Below the pieces are notes generated by a model. That model did not search any database, was not told the origin of the DNA, and saw only the letters and a program-made list of their open reading frames with translations. From NCBI GenBank assembly GCA_965651815.1, contig CBFGTJ010000194.1:1-6037 (forward strand): DNA of 6,037 bases, in the 5' to 3' direction. Below, piece after piece: positions 1-5,909 of the stretch. This DNA comes from CBFGTJ01 sp965651815. Lineage in GTDB: Bacteria > Actinomycetota > Acidimicrobiia > Acidimicrobiales > Microtrichaceae. Position 1 is the stretch's first letter; every line of letters begins with the position of its first letter. A program made the translations under genes and the position numbers.

Positions 1-269
1 GACCACATCGCCGCGATGTTGAACAGCGTGGGGGTGCTCGACGAGCCCACCTGGGCGACGTACTCGACCGTGTAGTCGCGCATCGCGAGGGCCCGCTGCA
101 TGGCCCCCACGGACACCACGGCGCCGAGCAGCACGATGAACGCGTAGGGGCGCGCCATCGCGAGGAGGCGCCGGTCCCGGCGTCGCAGCCCGGACGCGAC
201 GACCCCGATCGCCATCAGCGAACCACCGAGGGCGACGATCACCCCGGCGAGTCCGAGCGCACGGTTCAC
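1..269 (-). CDS. ccmF: Cytochrome c heme lyase CcmF, N-terminal part (gene cut by left window edge)
   Basis: CcmF is the integral membrane heme lyase of System I cytochrome c biogenesis. It takes heme from holo-CcmE and joins it to CXXCH apocytochromes outside the membrane. Only 89 residues are present. They show a hydrophobic helix at about 5-27, a second at about 42-57, and a stretch ending in SSSTPTLFNIAAMW, which matches the segment just before the conserved CcmF tryptophan-rich WGG-EGS motif. The frame is open to the window edge, where that motif would begin. The GTG start at 269 overlaps the ccmE stop (GTGA), and an AAGGGAG ribosome-binding sequence lies 8 nt upstream. Family members usually exceed 600 residues, so most of the gene lies to the left, probably followed by other ccm genes. 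The identification rests on the local motif and the position after ccmE. Confidence 0.88.
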   Translation of the reverse strand, partial: MNRALGLAGVIVALGGSLMAIGVVASGLRRRDRRLLAMARPYAFIVLLGAVVSVGAMQRALAMRDYTVEYVAQVGSSSTPTLFNIAAMW

Positions 270-838
270 CCGGCGCGCTCCCTTCGGGCCTCGATGTCCT
301 CGTCGGCCTCGCGGAGGCGCTCCTCGTGCTCCTCGGTGTAGGTGTTGTCGTGGCGGACGAGGATCTCGTCGCTCTCGAAGTGGCCGTCGCCGAACCTGCC
401 CTCGAGGATCACCGGGATCTCGGAGCTGAACAGCTCGGGGGGATCGCCCCGGTGCCTGACCGGTGTCTCGCCGTCGCCGAAGGCCAGGACGAACTCGACG
501 CCCTCGTCGGTCTCCCGGATGGAGCCCTCGACGACGTTGCCCTGCATGCGGAACCGGTCGTCGCCGAGCTGCTCGCGCCGCTCGAGGGCCTCATCGACGT
601 TGTAGTAGAAGAGCGCCGCGTCATCGAGGCCCTTGAACAGCACCACGCCGAGTGCCCCGACCAGCACGGCGATGCCGCCGATGGCGAACGCCTTGCGGGC
701 GCCGCCGGGCTGCCGGGTGGAGCCGGGGGCCGGGTCGCGTGGCGTGACGTCGAAGGCGCCGCCGCTGCCGCCCATGGGGCGCGCGTCGGGCGACTCCTCG
801 TCGTCGAGGGCGGGGTCGTCGAAGCGGGGACCGGTCAC
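266..838 (-). CDS. ccmE: Cytochrome c-type biogenesis heme chaperone CcmE
   Basis: CcmE is the membrane-anchored chaperone that carries heme on a covalent histidine link from CcmABCD to CcmF. The 190-residue product has a hydrophilic N-terminal arm (1-47), one transmembrane helix (about 50-69, GGIAVLVGALGVVLF), the family's FYY stretch (77-79), and a beta-rich OB-fold domain (about 80-160). It then has the signature RHDNTY with heme-binding His163 and Tyr167, the HxxxY form as in E. coli (HDENY) rather than the cysteine variant of some bacteria and archaea. It ends in a highly charged tail (169-190). GTG at 838 is chosen as start because it overlaps the ccmD stop as GTGA and has GGAGG 5 nt upstream. 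A GTG two codons earlier would lie inside that ribosome-binding site. The N-terminal arm before the membrane helix is much longer than the few residues seen in E. coli CcmE. Confidence 0.94.
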   Translation of the reverse strand: MTGPRFDDPALDDEESPDARPMGGSGGAFDVTPRDPAPGSTRQPGGARKAFAIGGIAVLVGALGVVLFKGLDDAALFYYNVDEALERREQLGDDRFRMQGNVVEGSIRETDEGVEFVLAFGDGETPVRHRGDPPELFSSEIPVILEGRFGDGHFESDEILVRHDNTYTEEHEERLREADEDIEARRERAG

Positions 839-969
839 ATCCACCTCCGGCGCTCCGGCGGGACCGCCCGGGAGAGCTTGCGGCCCCGGAGGACGATCGA
901 GAGGGCGTAGCCGCCCCCGATCGCGAACGTCGCGACCCAGGACAGGACGATGTAGCCGGTCGTGCTCAC
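835..969 (-). CDS. ccmD: Heme exporter protein CcmD (44 residues)
   Basis: CcmD is a small membrane peptide that helps release holo-CcmE from the CcmABC complex. This 44-residue product has one hydrophobic helix (about 6-27, TGYIVLSWVATFAIGG onward) followed by a basic tail rich in Arg and Lys (28-43), the expected topology and size for the family. Sequence conservation in CcmD is poor, so the call depends largely on size, topology and position between ccmC and ccmE. The GTG start at 969 overlaps the ccmC stop (GTGA) and has a perfect GGAGG 7 nt upstream. Its own stop overlaps the ccmE start. A much longer open frame continues upstream in this register, but that is a shadow of ccmC. Confidence 0.88.
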   Translation of the reverse strand: MSTTGYIVLSWVATFAIGGGYALSIVLRGRKLSRAVPPERRRWM

Positions 970-1754
970 GGTGCCACCTCCACGGACGGGGTGCCGCGCT
1001 CCGCACGGCGTTCGGCGAGGGCCTCCTCGAGGCCGGCGTCCGCCGCGCGCTCGACGAGGTACGCGACACGGAACCGGTGCAGCAGCATCCAGACGAACAC
1101 CACCAGGCCCGTGGCGAGGGAGAGGTACATGGCGACGAGCTGGTTGCCGCCCATCTCGGGGTCGATCGTGCCCAGCACGGTGCGCCCCTGGTGGAGGCCC
1201 CGCCACCAGTCGACCGCCTTGTGGACGATCGGGATGTTGACGACCGCGACGAGCCCCACGATCGCGCAGCGCGTCGCCCGGACCCTGGTGTCCGCCGGCA
1301 CGGCCCGCACCGCGAGGTAGCCGATGTACATCAGCAGGAGCACGGCGGAGGTGGTGAGCCGCGGCTCCCAGCGCCAGAACACCCCCCAGGTGGTCTTGCC
1401 CCACAGCGCGCCGTTCAGGATCGTCAGGACGAAGAACACGACGCCGATCTCGGCCGAGGAGGCGCCCAGCAGGTCCCAGAACTCGGTGCGCTTCCACAGG
1501 TACATGGCGGACGAGACGGCGGTCACGACGAACGCGACGTACGCCACCGAGACCGTGGGCACGTGGGTGTAGATCATGCGGATGGTCTCGCCGAGCTGGG
1601 CGTCGGGCGGGCTCACGAACAGCCCGTAGACGACGCTCAGTGCCAGGCCCACCAGTGCGGCGGCGCCGAGCACCCGGGTGCCCGTCGAGGAGGTCGACTC
1701 GGGTCCGCTCGCGACGGGCGGGGCGTGCCCGGATCGGTTCGGCGGGGTGCTCAT
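966..1754 (-). CDS. ccmC: Heme-handling membrane protein CcmC
   Basis: CcmC binds heme at the outer face of the cytoplasmic membrane and presents it to CcmE for covalent attachment. The 262-residue product has about six hydrophobic helices (roughly 27-46, 66-86, 102-117, 135-151, 162-178, 204-225). It carries the two family histidines in IYTHVP (His64) and WWRGLHQG (His188), and the tryptophan-rich heme site WGVFWRWEPRLTT (123-135). In the usual motif WGxxWxWD the last residue is Asp; here it is Glu130. The first 25 or so residues are a hydrophilic Pro/Ser-rich arm. The ATG at 1754 overlaps the ccmB stop as ATGA and has GGAGG 4 nt upstream. An open frame continues further upstream, but it runs back through ccmB and is not used. 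Related CcsA and CcmF share the WWD domain, but length, histidine spacing and operon position favour CcmC. Confidence 0.95.
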   Translation of the reverse strand: MSTPPNRSGHAPPVASGPESTSSTGTRVLGAAALVGLALSVVYGLFVSPPDAQLGETIRMIYTHVPTVSVAYVAFVVTAVSSAMYLWKRTEFWDLLGASSAEIGVVFFVLTILNGALWGKTTWGVFWRWEPRLTTSAVLLLMYIGYLAVRAVPADTRVRATRCAIVGLVAVVNIPIVHKAVDWWRGLHQGRTVLGTIDPEMGGNQLVAMYLSLATGLVVFVWMLLHRFRVAYLVERAADAGLEEALAERRAERGTPSVEVAP

Positions 1755-2415
1755 GCATCCTCCAGCAGGGGGCGGAACAGGAACGCTCCGAGGGCGAGGT
1801 ACAGGGTGGCGAACACGCCGAGGAGCGCGACCCAGGACCACCCTCCCCCAGCATGGCCCTCGAGACCAACCTCGAAGCCGCGCGTGGCTGAGATCAGCAC
1901 AGGAGCGAGCAGGGGGAGCAGCAGCATCGGCAATAGTGTGTCCCGACTCCGCAGGCGAGCGGACAGCGCCCCGTACACGGAGCCGGCCGCGGCGATGCCC
2001 AGCGTGGCCGTCGCGGCCACGGAGAGCAGCAGCGGGGCGTGCGCCGGTTGGGCGTCGTAGAAGACCACGACCCCGACGCCGAGCACGACCTCCAGCACCG
2101 CGAGCTGCACGACCAGCGCGGCGACCTTCCCGAGGAAGATCGCGGCGGGCGCCATGCCCGACAGCCGCAGCGCGTCGAGGATGCCGTCCTCGGCCTCGAC
2201 GCCGAAGCTCCGCTGCAGCACGAGCACCGACGAGAACAGCACCCCGACCCAGAACAGGCCCGGGGTGGCGCGCTCGAGCACGCCGCGGTCCGGGTCCAGC
2301 GCGAACGCGAACAGCAGGAGGACGAGCACCGCGAACGGGAGCACCTGCCCCATCCCCACGCGGGCACGCAGCTCGAGGCGCAGGTCCTTCGCGGCGACCA
2401 GCGCCGCGTCGCGGA

Positions 2416-2419
<4 letters not shown>
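1751..2419 (-). CDS. ccmB: Heme exporter membrane protein CcmB
   Basis: CcmB is the membrane subunit that pairs with the ATPase CcmA. The CcmAB complex uses ATP to release holo-CcmE from CcmC rather than simply to export heme. The 222-residue length is almost the same as E. coli CcmB (220). Six hydrophobic segments are visible (about 26-41, 53-68, 97-120, 129-151, 162-176, 195-215). The stretch TPGLFWVGVLFSSVLVLQR (52-70) followed by DGILDALRLSG matches the best conserved CcmB region (APGIIWVAALLSSLLALER followed by DG-LEQL in E. coli). The GTG start at 2419 overlaps the ccmA stop as GTGA; a longer frame upstream is only the shadow of ccmA. The upstream ribosome-binding sequence is weak (GGGG), as expected if translation is coupled to ccmA. 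Confidence 0.95.
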
Positions 2420-3096
<677 letters not shown>

Positions 3097-3143
3097 GGCT
3101 GGTGGTCGGTCAGGGCCGTCGACACGTCCCGCGGACCGACCCA

Positions 3144-3168
3144 ACGGTACCGTCGCCCCGACGTCGGG
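3144..3168. promoter_or_regulatory. Paired perfect palindromes in the divergent ccmA/sortase intergenic region
   Basis: ACGGTACCGT (3144-3153) and CCCGACGTCGGG (3157-3168) are both perfect inverted repeats, separated by 3 bp, with centres 14 bp apart. They sit in the roughly 100-bp gap between two divergent transcription units and overlap the candidate ccmA promoter. This layout is what a dimeric repressor or activator site would look like. No regulator family is identified, and in GC-rich DNA short palindromes also arise by chance. Confidence 0.35.
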
Positions 3169-3174
3169 AACCAA
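3144..3174 (-). promoter_or_regulatory. Candidate promoter for the ccm operon
   Basis: On the minus strand TTGGTT (3174-3169) and TACCGT (3149-3144, fitting TANNNT) are separated by 19 nt. They would start transcription near 3137, about 40 nt before the proposed ccmA TTG. The -10 element is embedded in a perfect 10-bp palindrome. The spacer is longer than ideal, so the call is tentative. Confidence 0.25.
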
Positions 3175-3187
3175 GCAGCGCCGGCGG

Positions 3188-3193
3188 TAGGTT
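3188..3193 (+). promoter_or_regulatory. Candidate -10 element for leaderless sortase transcript
   Basis: TAGGTT fits the actinobacterial -10 consensus TANNNT and ends 6 nt before the GTG start codon at 3200, the usual distance from a -10 element to the transcription start. There is no good ribosome-binding sequence (only GTAGG, 8 nt from the start). A leaderless message starting at the GTG is therefore plausible. No convincing -35 element was seen 17-18 nt upstream. Confidence 0.35.
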
Positions 3194-3199
3194 GAGCCG

Positions 3200-4165
3200 G
3201 TGCTCGGAAAGTTCTTGGGAGGGTTGGGCCGGGTCCTGATCATCTCGGGCCTCGTCGTGCTCGGGTTCGTCGGGTACCAGCTGTGGGGCACCGGGCTCGA
3301 GACCGCCCGCGCCCAGGGGGACCTGACCGAGGGCCTCGCCGCGGGGCTGGCCGACGAGCCGGCGGAGGACCGCTCCGACGGCGAGGAGGTCGACGCGGCC
3401 ACCCTGGACCTGGCGGAGATCGCCGAGCGCCTCGCGGAGGTCGACCCGGCGACCGCGCCGCCGATGCCCCCGCCGCCGGCGGGCGAGCCCCTCGGCGTGA
3501 TCGAGATCCCGAAGATCGGGCTCGAGTGGGCGATCGTGGAGGGCGTGTCCAAGGAGGACCTCAAGAAGGGGCCGGGCCACTACCCGGGGACCGCCCTGCC
3601 GGGGCAGGCCGGCAACGCGGGCATCGCGGGCCACCGGACGACCTACGGGGCGCCGTTCAACCGGATCGACGAGCTGGTGCCCGGCGACGAGATCCGGGTG
3701 ACGACCCCCCAGGGCCGCTTCGTGTACGAGGTGATCCCTGCGCCCGGCCAGGACGGCCAGGCCTGGTACGCCGTGCCGCCCACCCGGGTCGAGGTCCTCG
3801 AGGACGTCGGCGACAACCGGCTGACGCTCACGGCGTGCCACCCCAAGTACTCCGCCAGGGAGCGGATCATCGTGCACGCCCGTCTGGCGGCGCAGCCCGC
3901 CGCCACGCCGGAGGCGGTGTCGGTGCAGCGCCCGGAGGTCCGCGAGGAGGTGGCGCTCGACTTCGACGACGGGCTCGAGGGCGATCCCGACGCGCTCCCC
4001 CGCGCGCTGGCCTTCGGCGGCGGCGCGGCGGCGCTCATGGTGCTCGCCTGGGTCCTCGCCCGCCACGTGCGGAGGTGGGTCGTGTACGCGCTCGCGACGC
4101 CAGGGGTGCTCGTGCTGATCTGGTTCGGCTACGTGCACATGGACCGCTACCTGCCCGCGCTGTGA
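3200..4165 (+). CDS. Class E-like sortase with C-terminal membrane helices
   Basis: Sortases are membrane-bound cysteine transpeptidases that cut a C-terminal sorting motif and join surface proteins to peptidoglycan or pilin. The 321-residue product has an N-terminal membrane helix (about 10-29), an acidic, proline-rich linker (about 40-97, including PPMPPPP) and a sortase domain (98-230). Catalytic residues are visible: His145 in AGHRTTYGAPF, Cys213 in LTLTACHPKYSARER, and Arg222 (9 residues after the cysteine; Arg220 is the alternative). The AGHRTTYGAPF and TLTACHPK forms are typical of actinobacterial class E sortases, which favour LAXTG-like motifs. After the domain come an acidic stretch (250-264) and two further hydrophobic helices (about 271-288 and 293-312), which are not usual for class E. 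The GTG start at 3200 is set by the N-terminal helix. The gene overlaps the next one by 4 nt. No substrate with a sorting motif was seen in the window. Confidence 0.93.
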   Translation: MLGKFLGGLGRVLIISGLVVLGFVGYQLWGTGLETARAQGDLTEGLAAGLADEPAEDRSDGEEVDAATLDLAEIAERLAEVDPATAPPMPPPPAGEPLGVIEIPKIGLEWAIVEGVSKEDLKKGPGHYPGTALPGQAGNAGIAGHRTTYGAPFNRIDELVPGDEIRVTTPQGRFVYEVIPAPGQDGQAWYAVPPTRVEVLEDVGDNRLTLTACHPKYSARERIIVHARLAAQPAATPEAVSVQRPEVREEVALDFDDGLEGDPDALPRALAFGGGAAALMVLAWVLARHVRRWVVYALATPGVLVLIWFGYVHMDRYLPAL

Positions 4166-4740
4166 CCGCCACCGCGACCGCTCCCAGGGGGCGCAGGGCG
4201 CTCGCCGCGTGCTGCGCCGCGATCGCGGTGGTGCTCGGCGCGTGCTCCGGCGACGGGGACGGCGCGACCGACGGCCCGACCTCGACGACCGCGGCGCCGG
4301 TGAGCACCGCCGTCGAGACGACGGTCACGACCCTGCCGGAGGGGGCGACCGAGCAGGGGTTGCGCGAGCTGGAGGTCGGCGACTGCTTCGACCTCGTCGA
4401 CGACCCGGCCGCCGCCGACCGGGCGGTGTGGTCGCTGCCGTGCGAGGACCCGCACAGCCACGAGGTGTACGACGTGCTCGACTACGAGGGCGAGGACGAC
4501 GAGAACGGCGGGGACGGCTCGTACCCCGGGGTGCCCATCGTGCAGGACTGGGCGGAGCAGGCCTGCCACGACCGCTTCGAGGCCTTCGTGGGCGTCCGCT
4601 GGACGCTGTCCGAGCTCGACATCCAGGTGTGGTGGCCGTCGGAGGACTCCTGGGCCAGCGGCGACCGCACGGTCATCTGCACGGTGTTCTCGCCCAGCAG
4701 GGACCGCCTGCACGGCTCCCAGCGGGGAACCGGCAGGTAG
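4162..4740 (+). CDS. Secreted lipoprotein with septum-formation-like domain
   Basis: The 192-residue product starts with a lipoprotein signal: Arg9, Arg11 and Arg12, then a hydrophobic core, then lipobox LGAC with Cys28 as the lipidated residue. A Thr/Ala/Ser-rich linker follows (about 36-60). The domain from about 68 to 176 has the pattern LEVGDCFDLVDD, LPCEDPHSHEVYDV, then CHDRFEAFVG and WWPSEDSWASGDRTVIC. This resembles the actinobacterial extracellular domain known as 'Septum formation' (GDCF..., pCxxPHxxEV, and a final W-x-GDR-x-C). Four cysteines (75, 94, 135, 173) could form two disulfides outside the cell. The role is unknown; the family name does not prove a part in division. The GTG start overlaps the sortase stop (GTGA) and has no ribosome-binding sequence of its own, suggesting coupled translation. 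No LPXTG-type motif is present, so it is not an obvious sortase substrate. Confidence 0.85.
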   Translation: MTATATAPRGRRALAACCAAIAVVLGACSGDGDGATDGPTSTTAAPVSTAVETTVTTLPEGATEQGLRELEVGDCFDLVDDPAAADRAVWSLPCEDPHSHEVYDVLDYEGEDDENGGDGSYPGVPIVQDWAEQACHDRFEAFVGVRWTLSELDIQVWWPSEDSWASGDRTVICTVFSPSRDRLHGSQRGTGR

Positions 4741-4747
4741 CGGGGCC

Positions 4748-5491
4748 TCAGCGTCCCTTGAACTCGGGTGGGCGCCGCTGGGCGAAGGCCTGGCGACCCT
4801 CGACGAGGTCCTCGGAGGACCACGCCCGCTCGAACGCCTCGCGGTAGCGGGCCTCCGGGTCCGCGTCCGCCTCGGGCCGCTCGAGCAGGTCGAGTCCCAG
4901 CTTGGAGCCGGCGAGGGTCAGCGGGGCGAGCGACGCCACGTGCTCGGCGAGGAAGTCCGCCTCGCCGGGCGAGGACGTGATCCGGTGCACCAGGCCGACG
5001 GCGTGGGCCCGCTCCGCGGTCAGGGGCTCTGCGGTCAGCAGCATCCAGCGGGCGGTCGAGTGCCCGGCGAGGAGCGCGAGGCGCTGCACGGTCCAGTGGT
5101 CGACCATGAGCCCGAGCCGGGCGACGGGCACCGCGAAGCGGGCGTCCTCGGTGGCGAGCCGCAGGTCGCAGGCGAGTGCGAGCTGCATGCCGAGGCCCAT
5201 GCAGGCCCCCGAGATCGACGCGATCGTCGGGTGGGGCAGCCCCGCGAGGTCGTCCAGCGCGTGGCGCAGCGCGCGGGTGAAGGCGAGGTCCTCGAGCTCG
5301 GTGAGGTCCGCGCCGGCGCAGAAGTGCCCCTCGTCGCCCTCGAGCACCAGCACGCGAAGGTCCGCCGCGGCGGCCCGGCGCACCCCTTCGTGCAGCTCGT
5401 CGAGGGCGGCGTGGTTCAGGGCGTTGCGGCGCTCGGGCCGGGAGATCTTCAGGCGCCCGATGGCGCCCTCCACGGTGTAGGTGACCGTCAT
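4748..5491 (-). CDS. Enoyl-CoA hydratase/isomerase (crotonase) family protein
   Basis: The 247-residue product has the crotonase fold features: the RPERRNALN segment (18-26), the oxyanion-hole stretch HFCAGADLTEL (56-66, Ala59 backbone) and SGACMGLGMQLALACDLRLA (94-113). It ends with the family's C-terminal GRQAFAQRRPPEFKGR (232-247). Such enzymes act on acyl-CoA thioesters in beta-oxidation or aromatic catabolism. The two glutamates of true hydratases are absent: the first is Gln103 and the second Val123. Asp131 in the segment LGLMVDHW lines up with the catalytic Asp of PaaG-type enoyl-CoA isomerases (GLVPDSGG). Isomerase activity is therefore more likely than hydration, though the substrate cannot be told. 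The ATG at 5491 has GGAGG 4 nt upstream. The gene ends 7 nt from the convergent lipoprotein gene and follows a small membrane protein gene in the same direction. Confidence 0.92.
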   Translation of the reverse strand: MTVTYTVEGAIGRLKISRPERRNALNHAALDELHEGVRRAAAADLRVLVLEGDEGHFCAGADLTELEDLAFTRALRHALDDLAGLPHPTIASISGACMGLGMQLALACDLRLATEDARFAVPVARLGLMVDHWTVQRLALLAGHSTARWMLLTAEPLTAERAHAVGLVHRITSSPGEADFLAEHVASLAPLTLAGSKLGLDLLERPEADADPEARYREAFERAWSSEDLVEGRQAFAQRRPPEFKGR

Positions 5492-5526
5492 GCATCCTCC
5501 ACGTCGGTGGTCGGTCCGGGCGTCAT
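5488..5526 (-). CDS. Possible 12-codon bridging ORF between membrane protein and crotonase genes
   Basis: ATG at 5526 overlaps the stop of the upstream membrane protein gene (ATGA). Its 12-codon frame (MTPGPTTDVEDA) ends in a TGA that overlaps the ATG of the crotonase gene, again as ATGA. It contains the crotonase ribosome-binding site. It has no strong ribosome-binding site of its own, so translation would depend on re-initiation. It may simply be chance; the peptide itself has no recognisable function. Confidence 0.25.
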   Translation of the reverse strand: MTPGPTTDVEDA

Positions 5527-5909
5527 CCCGGGGCGCCGGGCTGCCAGATCATCGCCCACAGCGCCACGACGAGCAGCACGTGCATGGCCCCGGTGAGCGG
5601 CCCCACCGCGCTCGAGCGGGCGCGCTGGGCGCGGATGAGCAGGAACATGACGACCGCCATGGCGATCCACACCGTGAAGGCGATCGAGATCCACGTCTCC
5701 TTGAACACCTCGCGGGGCTCCATCGCGTAGGCGCGCATGATGCCGCTGAACAGGAGCACGACCAGTGCGGGCGACTGGATGACGGTGGCGACCTTGGCGA
5801 ACGCGCCGCCCGCGCCCGGCTCGGCACGGGTGACCGACGGGGCCGCGAAGAGGGCGCCGAAGGCCACGACGGCGGACAGCACGTGCAGGAACAGCCAGAA
5901 GTCGTACAT
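5523..5909 (-). CDS. Small four-helix integral membrane protein (DUF2269/CopD-like)
   Basis: The 128-residue product has four hydrophobic helices (about 4-22, 44-62, 72-93, 103-123), with His9 in the first (FWLFLHVLSAVVAFGALF) and His110 at the start of the fourth. The FLHVL helix with a histidine is typical of small predicted membrane proteins of the DUF2269 or CopD-like groups, some of which may bind heme or metal. The exact family cannot be fixed from the sequence alone. The ATG at 5909 starts directly at the first helix; upstream there is only a weak AGGG, 2 nt away. TAGAAC (5923-5918) is a poor -10-like match 8 nt before the ATG. The gene is followed at 31 nt by the crotonase gene, so the two are probably co-transcribed. 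Confidence 0.8.
   Translation of the reverse strand: MYDFWLFLHVLSAVVAFGALFAAPSVTRAEPGAGGAFAKVATVIQSPALVVLLFSGIMRAYAMEPREVFKETWISIAFTVWIAMAVVMFLLIRAQRARSSAVGPLTGAMHVLLVVALWAMIWQPGAPG

Noticed and set aside
633..2060. Long plus-strand open frame opposite ccmB-ccmE
   Set aside because: Composition is Arg/Gly/Pro/His-rich without recognisable motifs, and it lies antisense to clearly recognised ccm genes; a GC-rich shadow frame.
3124..3142. Short inverted repeat GTCC-N3-GGAC and GTCGAC near the ccmA leader as additional operator sites
   Set aside because: Arms of 4-6 bp are expected by chance in such GC-rich sequence.
3097..3564. N-terminal extension of ccmA up to 3564
   Set aside because: The extra residues are low-complexity, lie antisense to the sortase gene and its promoter, and would more than half double an otherwise normal-length CcmA.
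4330..4350. LPEGA in the lipoprotein as a sortase sorting motif
   Set aside because: It lacks the Thr-Gly of LPXTG/LAXTG, lies near the N-terminus, and is not followed by a C-terminal helix and basic tail.
3283..4740. Long plus-strand frame spanning the sortase and merging into the lipoprotein
   Set aside because: Only the part from 4162 makes a sensible protein (signal peptide and domain). The upstream part is Arg/Gly-rich shadow of the sortase gene.
4482..5495. Minus-strand frame overlapping the crotonase and lipoprotein genes
   Set aside because: Arg/Pro-rich translation in the wrong register of a clearly recognised crotonase.
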